Notes: a model not told the origin generated them from the sequence alone. Positions 41,435 to 53,563 are shown, counted from the first letter of the stretch. The stretch: 64,000 nt of DNA from Mesomycoplasma ovipneumoniae (GCF_030012565.1 NZ_CP124621.1:1-64000); one strand, 5' to 3'. Program-made: numbers and translations.

Positions 41435-42415
41435 ATGAATGACCTTACAAAAATTCCCGCTGACCTAATAAATGAACGCCCTTTTAAAGAAGGTGAGGCT
41501 TTTTGGTTAATTCAGGATTGAATTCCAATTTATGCCCTCACAGTCGTTCTGGGTATGGTTGCGTCAATTATCACAATTTATTTTTTCTGAAAACGCGAAG
41601 GTTATAAATTTGATCATTTAGCCGCGCTGATTTTTATCACAATTCCTATTTCTATTGTTGGAGCACGTTTCGGATATATTCTTGAGCGTTTAGTGGTTGG
41701 TGATCTTACATCATTACAACAGTGATGAAATATTCGCCAAGGTGGACTCTCAATTCAATGAGGTGTTATTTTTCCAACTGTTGCAAATTTAATTTATGCA
41801 TATCGAAAACGGGCTAGTTTTGATTGACGAAAAGGCTTTTCTTTTATCTTGCCAGCGGTTCTAATTGGCCAATTTTTAGGAAGATGAGGAAATTTTACAA
41901 ATCACGAAGTCTATGGATTCCTTGATCCTGAAGGTAAAACCGTAAATTGATTAGGTGATTTTATTCGAAAAAATATGTTTATTGCCGATAAACATGCGCC
42001 AAATGGTCAACTCCGTGTTCCATTATTTTTCTATGAATCACTAACTTCGCTATTTGGTTACTTGGTAATTGTATGAGTATTAAACCTTTTTTCATGACTC
42101 AAACCAGGTTCAACAGGGGCGCTATACATTTTATATTACGGAATTGTCCGGGCTTCTATGGAATTTTTACGGCAAGAATCATATGTTTATTATTTTGTAA
42201 TTGCAATTTTAATGATAATTCTGGGAATTTTGTTGTTCATCCGCTTTCAATTTTTCACAAATTACTATGTAAAAATTGAAAACAAAAAGTTAAAATTAGC
42301 ATTTTCTGAAAGATACACAAAAGAAAACAGACGCTATATTGGTTTGCCTTGAATTAGATGAAATCGCAACCTTTCTGAGCCTGCAAAATCAGAACCAAAA
42401 ATCTTAGAGGCTTAG
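41435..42415 (+). CDS. lgt: Prolipoprotein diacylglyceryl transferase
   Basis: Membrane enzyme that attaches diacylglycerol to the lipobox Cys of prolipoproteins, needed for the BMP lipoprotein and the lipoprotein at the window end. The 326 residues have about seven membrane segments, GARFGYILE, GGLSIQWG, and the signature GQFLGRWGNFTNHEVYG. The C-terminal part (YYGIVRASMEFLRQE) keeps the conserved Arg/Glu region. Many Trp TGA codons. Confidence 0.92.
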
Positions 42416-42437
42416 GCAAAATTGAAATTTTACAACG

Positions 42438-42463
42438 AAAAACATTAGTTTTTAATGTTTTTT
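42438..42463 (+). terminator. Intrinsic terminator after lgt
   Basis: AAAAACATTA (42438-42447) pairs with TAATGTTTTT (42453-42462), 5-base loop, T tail. Confidence 0.75.
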
Positions 42464-42477
42464 ATAATTTAATATTA

Positions 42478-42483
42478 TATAAT
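42478..42483 (+). promoter_or_regulatory. -10 box of trxB
   Basis: TATAAT at 42478-42483 between the lgt terminator and trxB; AAGGGG lies at 42512-42517 before the ATG at 42525. Confidence 0.5.
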
Positions 42484-42524
42484 TATTTATAATCATTAAA
42501 ATTTTATTCTTAAGGGGTTTAGTC

Positions 42525-43442
42525 ATGGAAAATTATGATGTTATAATAATCGGAGCAGGGCCAGCTGGTCTAACAACTGCTCTTTATGCTTCTCGTGGTA
42601 ATTTAAAAGTTCTAATTTTGGAAAAAGGAGCCCCAGGCGGGAAGCTTGTTTCACAATCTAAAATTGAAAATTGACCTGGAGATGAGTTCATTGATGGTGC
42701 ATCTTTAGCGCTAAGAATGTATAAACACTCACTAAAATTCGGAACAAAACACCGTTATTGTGATGTTGATTATATTGAATCTAACTCACCTTTTGATCAC
42801 AAAGTTATTTGTAAAAATGGTAAAACTTTCACAGCAAAATCCGTTGTTGTAGCCTCAGGAATGGTCGAAAGAAAACCGCTAGATATTAAAAATTACCTTG
42901 ATTTTGAAGGTAAAGGTGTTTCTTATTGTGTTGTTTGCGATGGTCCTTTTTATGCTAACCAACCTTCAATCGTTATTGGAGGAGGAAATTCTGCTGTTGA
43001 GGAATCAAGTTTTTTAGCTTCAATAGCTTCAAAAGTTTATGTTTTAGTTCGTGATGACAAATTTATCGCCGAACCACTTTTAATAGAAGAACTCAAAAAA
43101 AACAAAAATGTTGAAATTTTATTTAACGCTAAAGTTTTAGAGCTTCAAGGAGATGGCGCACTTGAGTCAGCAATTATTGATCACAACGGTGAGCAAAAAA
43201 CACTAGAAATTAAGTCACTTTTCCCATACATTGGTTTTTTACCAGCTACTAGCTTTTTGCAAAAAAACCATAAAGAAATTCTTGATAAATTTAATTTTAT
43301 TCAAGTTGACAAATACGGACAGTCAAAAATTTCTGGAGTTTATGCTGTTGGTGATGTTGTTACAAAAGAAATTAGACAAATTGTTACTGCCGCAAATGAT
43401 GGTGCAATTGTTGGTAAAATTTTAACTAATCGAATTAAGTAA
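42525..43442 (+). CDS. trxB: Thioredoxin reductase
   Basis: NADPH- and FAD-dependent enzyme that reduces thioredoxin (encoded at 10624-10953) and thereby supports Tpx. The 305 residues contain the N-terminal FAD motif IIGAGPAGLTTALYA, the redox pair in CVVCDGPF (Cys135 and Cys138), the NADPH motif IGGGNSAVEES and the C-terminal GVYAVGDVVTKE. Complete; one Trp TGA at 42672. Confidence 0.96.
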
Positions 43443-43461
43443 AAAAAAAGGTTCCTATATA

Positions 43462-46400
43462 GTGAAAATAGTTAAGAAATTTTCCAAAACGAAATTTTTA
43501 ACAAAAAAATCAAAAATTTTACTAGGACTTACTTTATCCGCATCATTTCTTGGTGTTTTAGGAATTTCAGTCGGTATTTCTTATGGTTTTGGCTTAATTA
43601 AAAAAAATTCTTATCAAACAACTGTTGAGGATTTAAATAGAACAATAACTAAAATTAATGCTCTTAGTTTTAATGCTCAAAAAGTTTCACCTTTTTCAAC
43701 TTATGCCTCACTAAAAGAAGAGTGAAAAAAAATTCAAAACTCACCAAACCAAGGTGATTTTTTCGATCTTTTTAGTCTTGAAAATAAAAGATTGCAACCA
43801 TATAAGTTGCCAAACGGAATTTGACTTGAGTTTGTAGATGTAAAACCAGATGATGCAAATCAACAATTTAATGTTGAATTTTTGCTCAAAACTTATAATC
43901 ACTCGAGAATTATAAAATCTGATATAAGAACTGACAAAATTTCTATAAGTCCTAATTCAACTTTTTTTCTGGAAAATTTTTACCAAGCGCTCCAAATAAA
44001 TCTTCAAAATATTAGACCATTTTCTAGAGGCGAGCAAAATAAAATCTCACCTAAAATTTGGCTTGCAAGCGACTTTTTAGCAGAAGCAAATTCTGAGCAA
44101 AGTGCAGAAAGTTTTATTAAAAAGGTTCATGATTTTTTTGACTTTGACTTTGAGTCAATTTTAACTAACAAAAACTTTGCTATTAAACATGAAAATAAGT
44201 TAGTTTTTCCTTACAAAATTGAAATTATAAAAAATAATAAAAACACTTGAGTTCAACCTTCGCAATTGCACTCAGATTTTTTAGAAATACAAGGTAAAAT
44301 TAGTTTTACAGATGAAGCCAAAGAAGTATTCCCAAAAAATTTTAATACAAATATAACTAAAAATTTTACTTTTTTACTTTTTGATTCAGCTAAAAATAAG
44401 TCTGCTTTTATTGATCCCAAACTTTTTATACAAATTCCAAAGCTAACAGATCTAAAAATTGATCAATTTTCAAACGAAAATCAAGACAACAAAGTTGATA
44501 TTTCACAAAAATCAATATCTTGAGTTTATAACTTTCTTAAATATAACGAAGAAACAAAAGCATTAAAAACACCTGAAGAAGCAAAAATAGCCCTTAATTC
44601 TTTTATTAATTCAGATTTACAACTTGATTTTACCGATTATGATGACTTAGATCCAAAAATCAAGCAAAAATTTGGCTTTAATATTATAGTTGAAAAAATT
44701 CAACTTGATTCAGACGAGCAGTCATCGCTAGTTCGCATACCGTTTGAAATTTTTTATCCCCTTAATGAAGATGGTTCAGAAAAATTAACTAAATCTTCAG
44801 AACTTGTTTTAAGAAATTTTAAAAATTCTGAATCCCAAAATGTTTCTACATTTGACCCTAAAAATTTTAGCCAAATTCCAGTTGTTAATTTAGATTATCT
44901 TACTGATAAAAATAAAAAAGATGAAATTTTTTCATCTTTTGATTATGTTTCAAAAGATGAAATTCAAAGGTTAATTGACTCAAATGCACATGAAGAAATT
45001 TATAATATTTTAATAAATTCTTCAAAATTTAATCTTAACTTTCCTGAAACTCAAATTTTAAATTCCTGAACTTTTAAATATGATTTTCCAACTATTTCTG
45101 AGTTTTCCAAAAAAACACTAACTCCACAAGCACTAGAAAATAACACAAATACTCGTGCTTTTTTTGAAAATAATCAAGAATTTATATATTTTGTAAAAAA
45201 TATTTTGACCTTACCTGAACAAGAAGCTCAAAAATACCTTAAAATTCTTTTTAATTCTCTTGCGGAAATAAAATCTGACACTTTGGGTGACCAACAGCAA
45301 ACTTCTGAAACTCAAAGTCTTGATTCAGCCCCAAAAAATGAAACTGTCGCCGCACAAGCAACCCAATTTCAGGAAACAGAAACTGAAAATTCTGAAAACA
45401 ACACAGGTTCTCAAGATTCTCAGCAACCCGAAAATCAAGGAAACCAACAACAAAACTCAGAAAGTCAAACTCCTGATACTAATTTAGCCCCAAAAATTCA
45501 AACTATTAATGAAAAAATTGTTTCAAATCTTCAAAATCAATATTTAATTACGGGATTTAGCGACTTAATTTCTAAAATTGAAGCTTTAAATCAAAAAAAT
45601 GGACAGTCACAAGCAGATTTAAATGCTCAAACATTTTCTGAATTATTTATAGAAACTTATAAAAATAATAGTTTAGTTAAGCAGTTTGAAACACTTGGCG
45701 AAAATCTTTCTTATAAAATTGTTTTTCTAGCCAATCCAAACCCAGAACAAATCGATTCTGAAGGCCAAAATTCAACCCCAAACCCAGTTCAGGTTGCCGA
45801 TCAGGAAGCTTCTGAAAGTGATAATAGTCCCAAAAAAGAGATTTTTACATTAGGTTATTATTATATTTTTACCTCTGCTATAAACAATAAAATTGTTTTT
45901 AGAACCCCAATTAATTCGCTAAAATTAGATGTTTTTACAGATCAAAATCCTCAAAGTGAAATTGAAGTCTTGTCCAATGTTGTTTTAAATTTTCCACAAA
46001 ATCTTTTAAAATTAGAGCTTGATGAGTCTAATTTTGCAACTGCACTTACATTTTCTAAAACCGCTGAAGAAGTTCTAAATTCTGAGTTTAATAAAGAAGA
46101 TAAAGATTTTAAACAAACATTAGAGAGTATTAAAAAACTTTTTGGTTTTTCTACTTTTGTTCAAATTTATCCTTTATTAAATGGTCATGGGCTTGTATAT
46201 AAAAAAGATAGCGTTTTCAAGGATAAATTTGGAAATTTGAAAATTAGATTTGCCGTAAAAAATCTAAATTCAGCTGAAAAATCTCAAATTTTCATTCCAA
46301 ACACTGTAGATAACGAGCAAAATAATCCTGATAATTCAGTACAAAATCCAACTAGCCCTCAAGATTCAACTTCAGTTTCAGTTCCGTCAGTTCCAAACCC

Positions 46401-46608
46401 ACCAGCGCAAACTCAGCCAGCTCCAACTCCACAACCTCAACAACCTCAACAACCTCAACAACCACCTCAAACTCAACAACCTGCAACTCAGACCGCACAG
46501 CCGCAACTCAAAAATAATCTAGATCCCTTTGTACCGCAAGAAAATGAAGCAAAATATCCGCTTATTTTTACAGTCATTAGACCAAAAAGGCAGTTAAATC
46601 GAAATTAG
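43462..46608 (+). CDS. P97-like adhesin, copy 2
   Basis: Second P97-family paralogue, 1048 residues. A basic N-terminus and a membrane segment (ILLGLTLSASFLGVLGISVG, residues 19-38) precede the P97-type start SYQTTVEDLNRTITKINALSF and the block LPNGIWLEFVDVKPDD. Two Gln/Glu/Asn-rich linkers occur near residues 605-680 and 950-1020; the latter has repeated PQQ units. No R1-type AAKPV repeats. The likely start is GTG at 43462, as no ATG fits. It begins 19 bases after trxB with only a weak ribosome binding site, so it may depend on trxB transcription. Confidence 0.8.
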
Positions 46609-46614
46609 GAAAAA

Positions 46615-49600
46615 ATGAAAAAAACTAAAATAGTAAGAAAAGTAAAAAAAGTTTCACACACCAGATCTTTAATGATTATGGCGACTTGACCTATTGCAAT
46701 TGGTGCAATTTTAGGTTTTTCTTATTTAACTTATTCGCTGGTTGAGTCAAAATATTTTGATGTTGTTGATCAGCGAAATTTAGAAAAAACTGAGGTTAAT
46801 CAAAAAGGGATTCAACTTTCAAATGAAGAATTTGAAAAAATTGTTGATCAAATGCAAATTGACGAGGATTTTTCTAAATATTCAGCCGAACAAATTCTCG
46901 ATTTATCTCGTGATTCAGCATCTAATTTTCATCTTACTACAATTTTTAACCTTACCAATTTTAGTTCAAAATATCCTTTTTTAAAACTTAATATCAATCC
47001 TATCAATAAATCTGATGTTGAAAATGACGATCTAGTTACAAAAGTTGTTAATAATAATTTAATTAATGTTGTTTTTTCGGCTCATGATCAATTTACAAAT
47101 AAAACTTATTCAAAAGTTCATTCAATTCGTGGCTTTAATGGCAAAGGTGATATTCCATTTATAAACTTTAATATTGACCAACAAAAGTCCGCTTTTATTT
47201 TGCAAACAGCACAAATAAACCAAAAATGAAACGCACTTTCGCTTGTTCAAGCGCTAAATTCTGAGTATAAAAATACAAAAGATGCTAAAAAAACCCTTGA
47301 AAAATTTGGTTCTTTTTTATTTTTAGACTCAAATGACAATTTAGTAAATTTTCCCGAGAGCACCCATTTTGATTTTGAAACAGACCAATCAGGAAACATA
47401 ATTTTTAAAAATGTTGACGATTCAACAGGTAATTTGTGAATTTCCTTTGGAGTTTTTGACTCAAATAAAACTAAAATTCGCACATTCGATTTAAAAGTTT
47501 CAAATTTATTAGATTATGCACAAGTTACTAATTATCTTAATAATTTAATTAGAACTGATGATGAACTTATCATCTTAAAAGATGAAAAAATTCAAGAAAT
47601 TGTTGCACAAAATGTGTCTTTATCTACTTTTTTGGTGTCCCAAACTGATCATAGCAATCTCTTTGATATATCAAAATTACAAAATTTATTCACAAATTCC
47701 TTGCCAAATTTTAATGTAAGGTTGTTTGGAACAAATATTCAAATGGACCGAATTGGCGAAGTTGAACTTATGGTTCAAATCGATTTTAAGGCTAAACAAA
47801 TTGAAAATCTAGCCCAAAACCAGTCAACTCCTGAGAATGTAAGTGTATCAAATTTACAACAAAATCCACCTGTCCAAGTGCAAAAAACCCTTCAAAATCA
47901 GGTATCCTTATTTCAAGATGCTGGTACAAATAATTCTGAAAATTCAAGTCAAGAAAATTTAAATAACTCACAAACTCAAGAAAATTACCGTAAATTTAAT
48001 TTTATTTACACCCTAAAACCTTTTAAAAATTTAGCACAAAGATATTTGGATTCGGTGATTAAGGATAATGATCTTTATATTGTAAGGCAAAAATTTAATT
48101 ATTTAGACGGCGCTGAAGTTATTAATAATTTAAGGTCAATTAATGCTAGTTTTTATTCTTTTCAAGAGAATAGAAACACAAGTAAAGGCTTAGAAATTGT
48201 TAATTTAGAAAGTAGTCCAACTTATGATAGTTTAACTAGTCAAAGAGCAATTGTGACGTGATTTAAAGACTTTTTTAAAGATTCATTAACATTTCCGACC
48301 TGAAAAAAAACTGATGAAAATGACAAACCTGAAGAAGTTTTATCAAAAATTTTTGCTAAAATGAATGATATAATTAATTCTAAGCAAATTTTTTCATATG
48401 GGGTTAAATATAATTTATTTTTTGAAAGTTCTACCGGCCAATTAACAATAACAATTAGTATTTATGACAGATTTAATAAAATTTTAGGACAAAAAGATAT
48501 AAAAATAAGCGGCTTGTCACCAACAAATCCGCAATTATTATTAGCCAAAGAAAATCAAGCAAATTTTTTTATTGACGGATCTGGTGGATATAATGTTGAT
48601 GCTTCTGATGAAAGCAATCTATTTCACTCAGAAATTAAAGGCCTAAAATCAATCACAAATCCTCAAGTTGAACTTAGCCTTGACTCTTCAAAAAAGACTG
48701 ATAAGAAAGTTAAACTTGTCAGAAATTCAGGAATTTTATATCCAAGTCTAAATGATAATTATTTAAAATTATTTTATAAAACTGACGAAAATTTTGAAAA
48801 AACTGTAGCTTTTGAAGAAAATACTGCATTTTTTTATTCATTTTCAGTCCAAAATAACTTAGAACCTAACCAATCTAAAGTTGTCCTTAAATTTATTACA
48901 GAACAAAACGGAACATCTGATCAACAAACAAATCAGGATCCTAATTTAATTTGAGTTAAAAAACTATCCAAAAAAAGCGATTTAACAAACTTAAATACAA
49001 CAAATTCAGACTCAATTCCTGATAATACTCCAGTTTGGCTAATAGGTGTTTCAAAAAAGGCAGATATTGAATCAAGTACTGCAAATACAAATCAAAACGA
49101 AAAAATTATTGGTATTTTGCCTGTTGATGAAGGTCAATTTACTAATTTTGTTCTTTCTTACAATGCTTTGAATGAGAATTCATCTTCAACTTCAGGGGTT
49201 CAAACTCAAAATTCTCAAAAGATAATTGTAAAAATTGCAACTCCAAAATCAAAAGATCAACCACAAATCGAACTAGAAAAAAACTTTTGATCTACTCAGA
49301 ATTCTTCTTCAACAAGTTTAGGTTCTTCGGGAACTTCGGGATCTTCAACATCAGCAACAGCCCCAACTACTTCAGCCACAACAGTTACAACTCCTTCAAC
49401 AACACCAACATCGACCCCAACCACCACAGCAACTTCAACTGTTTCTACAACTTCTTCACCTGCTTCTTCAACAGCAACTTCACCAACCCCAGCAAAAATT
49501 TTAACCCTTCATTTTGGAGATGAAGAAAACAACAAAACCTCCGAAAAATCAGAAGTTTTGTTTAGATATTTTATACAATTTAATAACCAATTTTCCAAAA

Positions 49601-49641
49601 AAGAAGATTTTGAAAAAGCCTTTGCAACAGCATTAAAATAA
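46615..49641 (+). CDS. P102-like adhesin, copy 2
   Basis: Partner of the preceding gene, 1008 residues, starting six bases after its stop with AGGAAAAA before the ATG. A basic start, then an anchor segment near residues 23-44 (MATWPIAIGAILGFSYLTYS). The central part resembles the first P102-like protein in length and composition. A Ser/Thr-rich, mucin-like stretch lies near residues 900-960, just before the C-terminal 45 residues. Several Trp TGA codons. The stop codon is two bases from the convergent clpB stop. Confidence 0.78.
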
Positions 49642-49643
49642 AA

Positions 49644-51719
49644 CTATTTTTCTTTTTCCAAATATAGATTATTTTGTTTATAAGACAATCTATATTTTGA
49701 ATTTTCTGTTATTTCTTTTGTAACTATTTTTTGAGCAATAAAACTTTCTATATTTTTTTTGATAAATCTTTTGATTGGACGAGCGCCAAAATTTTTATCA
49801 TAACCAGATTGAATAATTCAGTCAATAACAGAATCATTAAAATCTATCTCAAAATTATTTTCTATTAATCTTTTTTTGAAAGTATCAAGTTCTAGGTGGA
49901 TAATTTCAGAAATTACCTCGCGATTTAAAGGGTTAAAGACAATAATTTCGTCAATTCTATTGATAAATTCAGGTTTTAAATATACTAATAATTCATTTTT
50001 GATGTTAGATTCGTCAATTTTTTTGCCTTCAAGAATTTTGTTAGCACCAATATTTGAAGTTAAAATAATAATTGTGTTGCGAAAGTTTACTTTTATAGAT
50101 TTGCTATCAAGAAGCTCGCCGTTATCAAGAATTTGTAAAAAAATATTAATAACTTCAGGATGTGCCTTTTCAATTTCATCAACCAGAACAATTGAATATG
50201 GATTTTGTCTAATTTTGTTAGTTAAAATTCCACCTTGCTCAAAACCAATATAACCTGGAGGAGCCCCAATTAGCTTAGAAATACTATGTTTTTCCATATA
50301 TTCTGACATATCAAGCCGAATAATTTGATTTTTATTGTCAAATAAATTTTGGGCAAGCGCACGGGCAACTTCAGTTTTTCCAACACCAGTAGGACCTACA
50401 AATAAAAAGGATGCAATTGGTCTTTGTTCATCATTAATTTTTGCCTTAAATCTTAAAATGGCCTCTGAAACTGATTTTAAAGCTTGATTTTGTCCTTTAA
50501 TGACTTTTTTAAGATTTTCCTCTAAATTAATATATTTTTGACTTTCGGATTCTAAAAGTTTGCCAATTGGAATTTTAGTTCAATTTGAGACAACTTTTGC
50601 AATATGGTTCTCATCAAGAACGTTAGAAAATTCAATCTGTTTTTCCTTTAATTTTTCCAATTCTTCCATAATTTTAGGAATTTTTACATACTTGATTTGC
50701 GAAGCACCTTGATAATCGCCCTGGTCCATTAGTGTGTTTTGTTTGTGTTTTAATTCTTCAACTTTTGTTGACAAATTTGCAATTTTTGAAGCTAAATTTC
50801 GCGAGTCGTTTCATTCTTTTTGCATTTGGTCAACCTGATTTTCAACCTCAGCTATTTGTTTTTTGAGATCTTCGTTGTTCGAATTTGTCGAATTAATTTC
50901 CATCATTTTCAAATTAATCAATTCGCGCTTTGCTTTTTCAAGTTTTTCTGGTTGGTAATTAATTTCCACTTTTAAAGAAGCAGCCGCTTCGTCAACCAAG
51001 TCAATGGCTTTATCAGGCAAAAAACGGTCAAAAATATATCTGTTTGCCATTTTTGCGGCAAAAATTAAAGCTGAGTCAAGAATTTTTACCTGGTGAAAAT
51101 TTTCAAATCGCTCCTTAATTCCGCGCAAAATATTGATGGTATCAACAACTGAAGGCTCTGAAACTTCAACTTTTTGCATTCTTCGTTCGAGCGCTCCATC
51201 TTTTTCGATATAAAGTCGATATTCAGAATTTGTTGTTGCGCCAATTAATTTAATTCCGCCTCGAGCCATTATTGGTTTTAAAATATTAGCAAAATCCATT
51301 GAATCAGATCCAGATGAACCGGTTCCAATTAATAAGTGAATTTCGTCAATAAAAATAATAAGTTCATCAGATCTTTGTTCAATTTCAGTTAAAATTGCCT
51401 TAATTCTTCGCTCAAATTCACCTTTATATGAGGCTCCAGCGAGAATACTTGTAAGGTCAAGTTCAAATATTTGCTTATTTTTTAAATTATCAGGAACTTG
51501 TCCTGCAATTATTTTTAGTGCCATTCCTTCAACAATTGCTGTTTTTCCAACACCGGGATCGCCGACTAGAACAGGGTTATTTTTTGTCTTTCTTGACAAA
51601 ATTTTTATAATTCTTCTAATTTCAGAATCTCGCCCAATTACAGGCTCAATTTTGTTTTCTTTTGCTAGTTTAGTTAAATTTCTTGCATATTTTTCAAGAT
51701 TTTCGAGTTTAATTTCCAT
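49644..51719 (-). CDS. clpB: ATP-dependent disaggregase ClpB
   Basis: Hexameric AAA+ chaperone that resolves protein aggregates with DnaK. The 691 residues contain the first ATPase (GDPGVGKTAI at 53-60, FIDEIHLLIGTGSSG), the coiled-coil middle domain (about 270-400) and the second ATPase with ILTSNIGANKIL, ending in ARPIKRFIKKNIESFIAQK. It begins directly at the linker before ATPase 1, so the N-terminal substrate domain is missing; this resembles a short ClpB isoform. A CIRCE-like site and TATAAT lie upstream, pointing to HrcA control. Convergent with the P102-like gene. Confidence 0.93.
49660..49697. terminator. Hairpin inside the 3' end of clpB, possible terminator for the convergent adhesin operon
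   Basis: AAATATAGATT (49660-49670) pairs with AATCTATATTT (49687-49697), 16-base loop. It lies 18 bases past the P102-like stop and has T residues after it on the plus strand. Confidence 0.4.
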
Positions 51720-51763
51720 TTTTTTCTTCCTTATTTTTATTTTTTTACATTAATGCAAAAATA

Positions 51764-51769
51764 ATTATA
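51764..51769 (-). promoter_or_regulatory. -10 box of clpB
   Basis: TATAAT on the minus strand (51769 to 51764), 45 bases before the clpB ATG. The CIRCE-like repeat overlaps the -35 region. Confidence 0.6.
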
Positions 51770-51777
51770 ACATATTT

Positions 51778-51804
51778 TTGTCACTCGTGGCAATTAAGTG
51801 CCAA
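51778..51804 (-). promoter_or_regulatory. CIRCE-like HrcA operator
   Basis: On the minus strand, TTGGCACTT, nine bases, GAGTGACAA. The CIRCE consensus is TTAGCACTC-N9-GAGTGCTAA; each half matches at seven of nine positions and the spacer is exactly nine. It covers the -35 region of clpB. HrcA itself is encoded at 11024-12031. Confidence 0.8.
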
Positions 51805-51865
51805 AAATTTTTTTTATTAAATTAGAAACTTAAAAAATAACACTATTATTTTGGCTAATTTATGT

Positions 51866-51871
51866 TATAAT
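51866..51871 (+). promoter_or_regulatory. Extended -10 box of tpiA
   Basis: TGTTATAAT ending at 51871, 13 bases before the tpiA ATG: an almost leaderless message. Confidence 0.5.
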
Positions 51872-51884
51872 TTTTACTTATATC

Positions 51885-52697
51885 ATGAAAAAAATTGTTA
51901 TCGGGAATTGAAAAATGAATCAAATCAGAAAGGAATTTTATGATTTCCTTTTTGAATTTGACGCGCTTTTTAACAAAAATCCAAAAAAAGTCGCTAAAAC
52001 AATGGAGTTTGCGATTGCCCCTCCTTTTACTTTATTAAGTGAAATTTCTAAATCTCAGGTTAAAACATTAAAAATAGCTGCTCAAAACGTTAGCCAGTTC
52101 GAATCCGGAGCTTACACAGGCGAAATTAGCGCCAAAATGCTAAAGGATTTAGGTGTTAGTTATATAATAATTGGTCATTCTGAGCGAAGAATGTTTTTTA
52201 ATGAAACTGATGAAGTTTTAGCTCAAAAAATTTGACAAGCACAAAAATATGGCATAACTCCCGTGTTTTGTGTCGGGGAAACATTAGAACAATATGAAAA
52301 TAAATTAACTAATGAAGTTATAATTTCACAAATAAATGCCGTAAAAGACGTGCTAAATTTCGAAAAAGCGATAATAGCTTATGAACCAATTTGAGCAATT
52401 GGAACCGGAAAAACAGCATCTGCTGCAATTGCCAATGAAATTTCGTCCTTAATTAAAGAAGAATTTGGCAAAAATGTTAAAGTTATTTACGGAGGTTCTG
52501 TTAACTCACAAAATTATGCAGATTTTTTAAATTCAGAACTTATTGATGGTATACTTGTTGGTGGTGCATCATTAGATCCTAAGCAATTTTATAAAATGGT
52601 AGAATTTTCTGATGCATGCGCAACAGATCCACTAAATTCTGGCATTTTAGAAGATGATAGTCATTGTGGATGCAATGATATCGATCTAGACGAATAA
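51885..52697 (+). CDS. tpiA: Triosephosphate isomerase with a Cys-rich acidic tail
   Basis: Interconverts dihydroxyacetone phosphate and glyceraldehyde-3-phosphate in glycolysis. All catalytic parts are present: GNWKMN (Lys10), IIGHSERR (His98), YEPIWAIGTGK with the catalytic Glu, loop 6, and YGGSVN and GGASLDP for phosphate. The normal barrel ends near residue 241; 29 more residues follow, with three Cys (one CGC) and seven Asp or Glu. That tail is not part of the usual enzyme. Two in-frame TGA codons. Transcribed divergently from clpB. Confidence 0.94.
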
Positions 52698-52798
52698 TTT
52701 GCCTGATTTATTAGTTAAATTTATGCTTGGTTTTAATAGTTTCGCGAATTATTGCTAGGTTTAAATTTGTATTTATTTATTTTTTTAAAGGAATTAAA

Positions 52799-53065
52799 AT
52801 GATTTCAAAAGCGAAAAAACAAGAATTAATTTTAAAGTTTGGAAAAAACGCTAAAAACACCGGTGATACAGCCGTTCAAATTGCAATTTTAACCGAAGAC
52901 ATTGAAAAATTAAAAGTTCATTTTGAAAATAATAAAAAGGACAAACATTCAATGCGAGGTTTTATTGCAAAGGTTAATAAACGTAAAAAATTACTTTCTT
53001 ACTTAAAACAAAAAAGTTTTGAAACTTACAAAGAGACAATCGAAGCTTTAAATATACGTAAATAA
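52799..53065 (+). CDS. rpsO: 30S ribosomal protein S15
   Basis: Primary 16S rRNA-binding protein of the small-subunit platform. The 88 residues show [21 protein letters not shown] and [21 protein letters not shown], the S15 signature. I chose the ATG at 52799 because AAAGGAATTAAA precedes it; the frame is open further upstream without a proper start. No TGA codons. Confidence 0.95.
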   Translation: MISKAKKQELILKFGKNAKNTGDTAVQIAILTEDIEKLKVHFENNKKDKHSMRGFIAKVNKRKKLLSYLKQKSFETYKETIEALNIRK

Positions 53066-53100
53066 TTTTTTAAATTTTTACCAAATATTTTAAAGTATGG

Positions 53101-53106
53101 TATAAT
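53101..53106 (+). promoter_or_regulatory. Extended -10 box of RNase P RNA
   Basis: TGG-TATAAT (-10 at 53101-53106), eight to nine bases before the predicted RNA start at 53115. Confidence 0.6.
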
Positions 53107-53114
53107 TTAATTTT

Positions 53115-53463
53115 GCACAAGTCAACCGCTGGTATTTTTAAGTTTTTAATTTAAAAATATTTGAGGAAAGTCCGCGCTAGCACTACCTGCGATGGTAGTA
53201 GTGTTCATGTTGGATCTAAGAAATCCAAGCCTAGACGACAAGTGCCACAGAGACGAGTTTATTTGTTTATTATTTTATAAATTTTTCATAATCATTGTTC
53301 ACTCCTAAAAAATCCTAACAAATAAAGTGAAACGCGGTAAACTCCATGAGCTAGAAACCTAAATTTTGGTAGGGGAATCCAATTTGGGAAACGAACTTAA
53401 ATTGGAAGGTTGTAAAAGACCTAGATAAATGGTTGACTAATACAGAACGCGGCTTATTAGTGC
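53115..53463 (+). ncRNA. rnpB: RNase P RNA
   Basis: Catalytic RNA of RNase P, which trims tRNA 5' ends. The universal 5' P4 segment GAGGAAAGTCCGCGC lies near 53163-53177 and the matching 3' segment ACAGAACGCGGCTTA near 53442-53456. GCAC at the start pairs with GTGC at 53460-53463 to close P1, and CCGC pairs with GCGG. About 349 bases, type B-like as expected for low-GC Gram-positive relatives. A strong terminator follows at once. Confidence 0.93.
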
Positions 53464-53492
53464 AAAAAACAGCGAAAATTCGCTGTTTTTTT
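53464..53492 (+). terminator. Intrinsic terminator after RNase P RNA
   Basis: AAAAAACAGCGA pairs with TCGCTGTTTTTT around a 4-base loop, T tail. Confidence 0.88.
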
Positions 53493-53563
53493 ATTTAAAT
53501 GTACACTTTTGTAATTTTTTGCTCATTTTGTTTAGACTTCTAAAGTCTTATTTATCATAAAAT

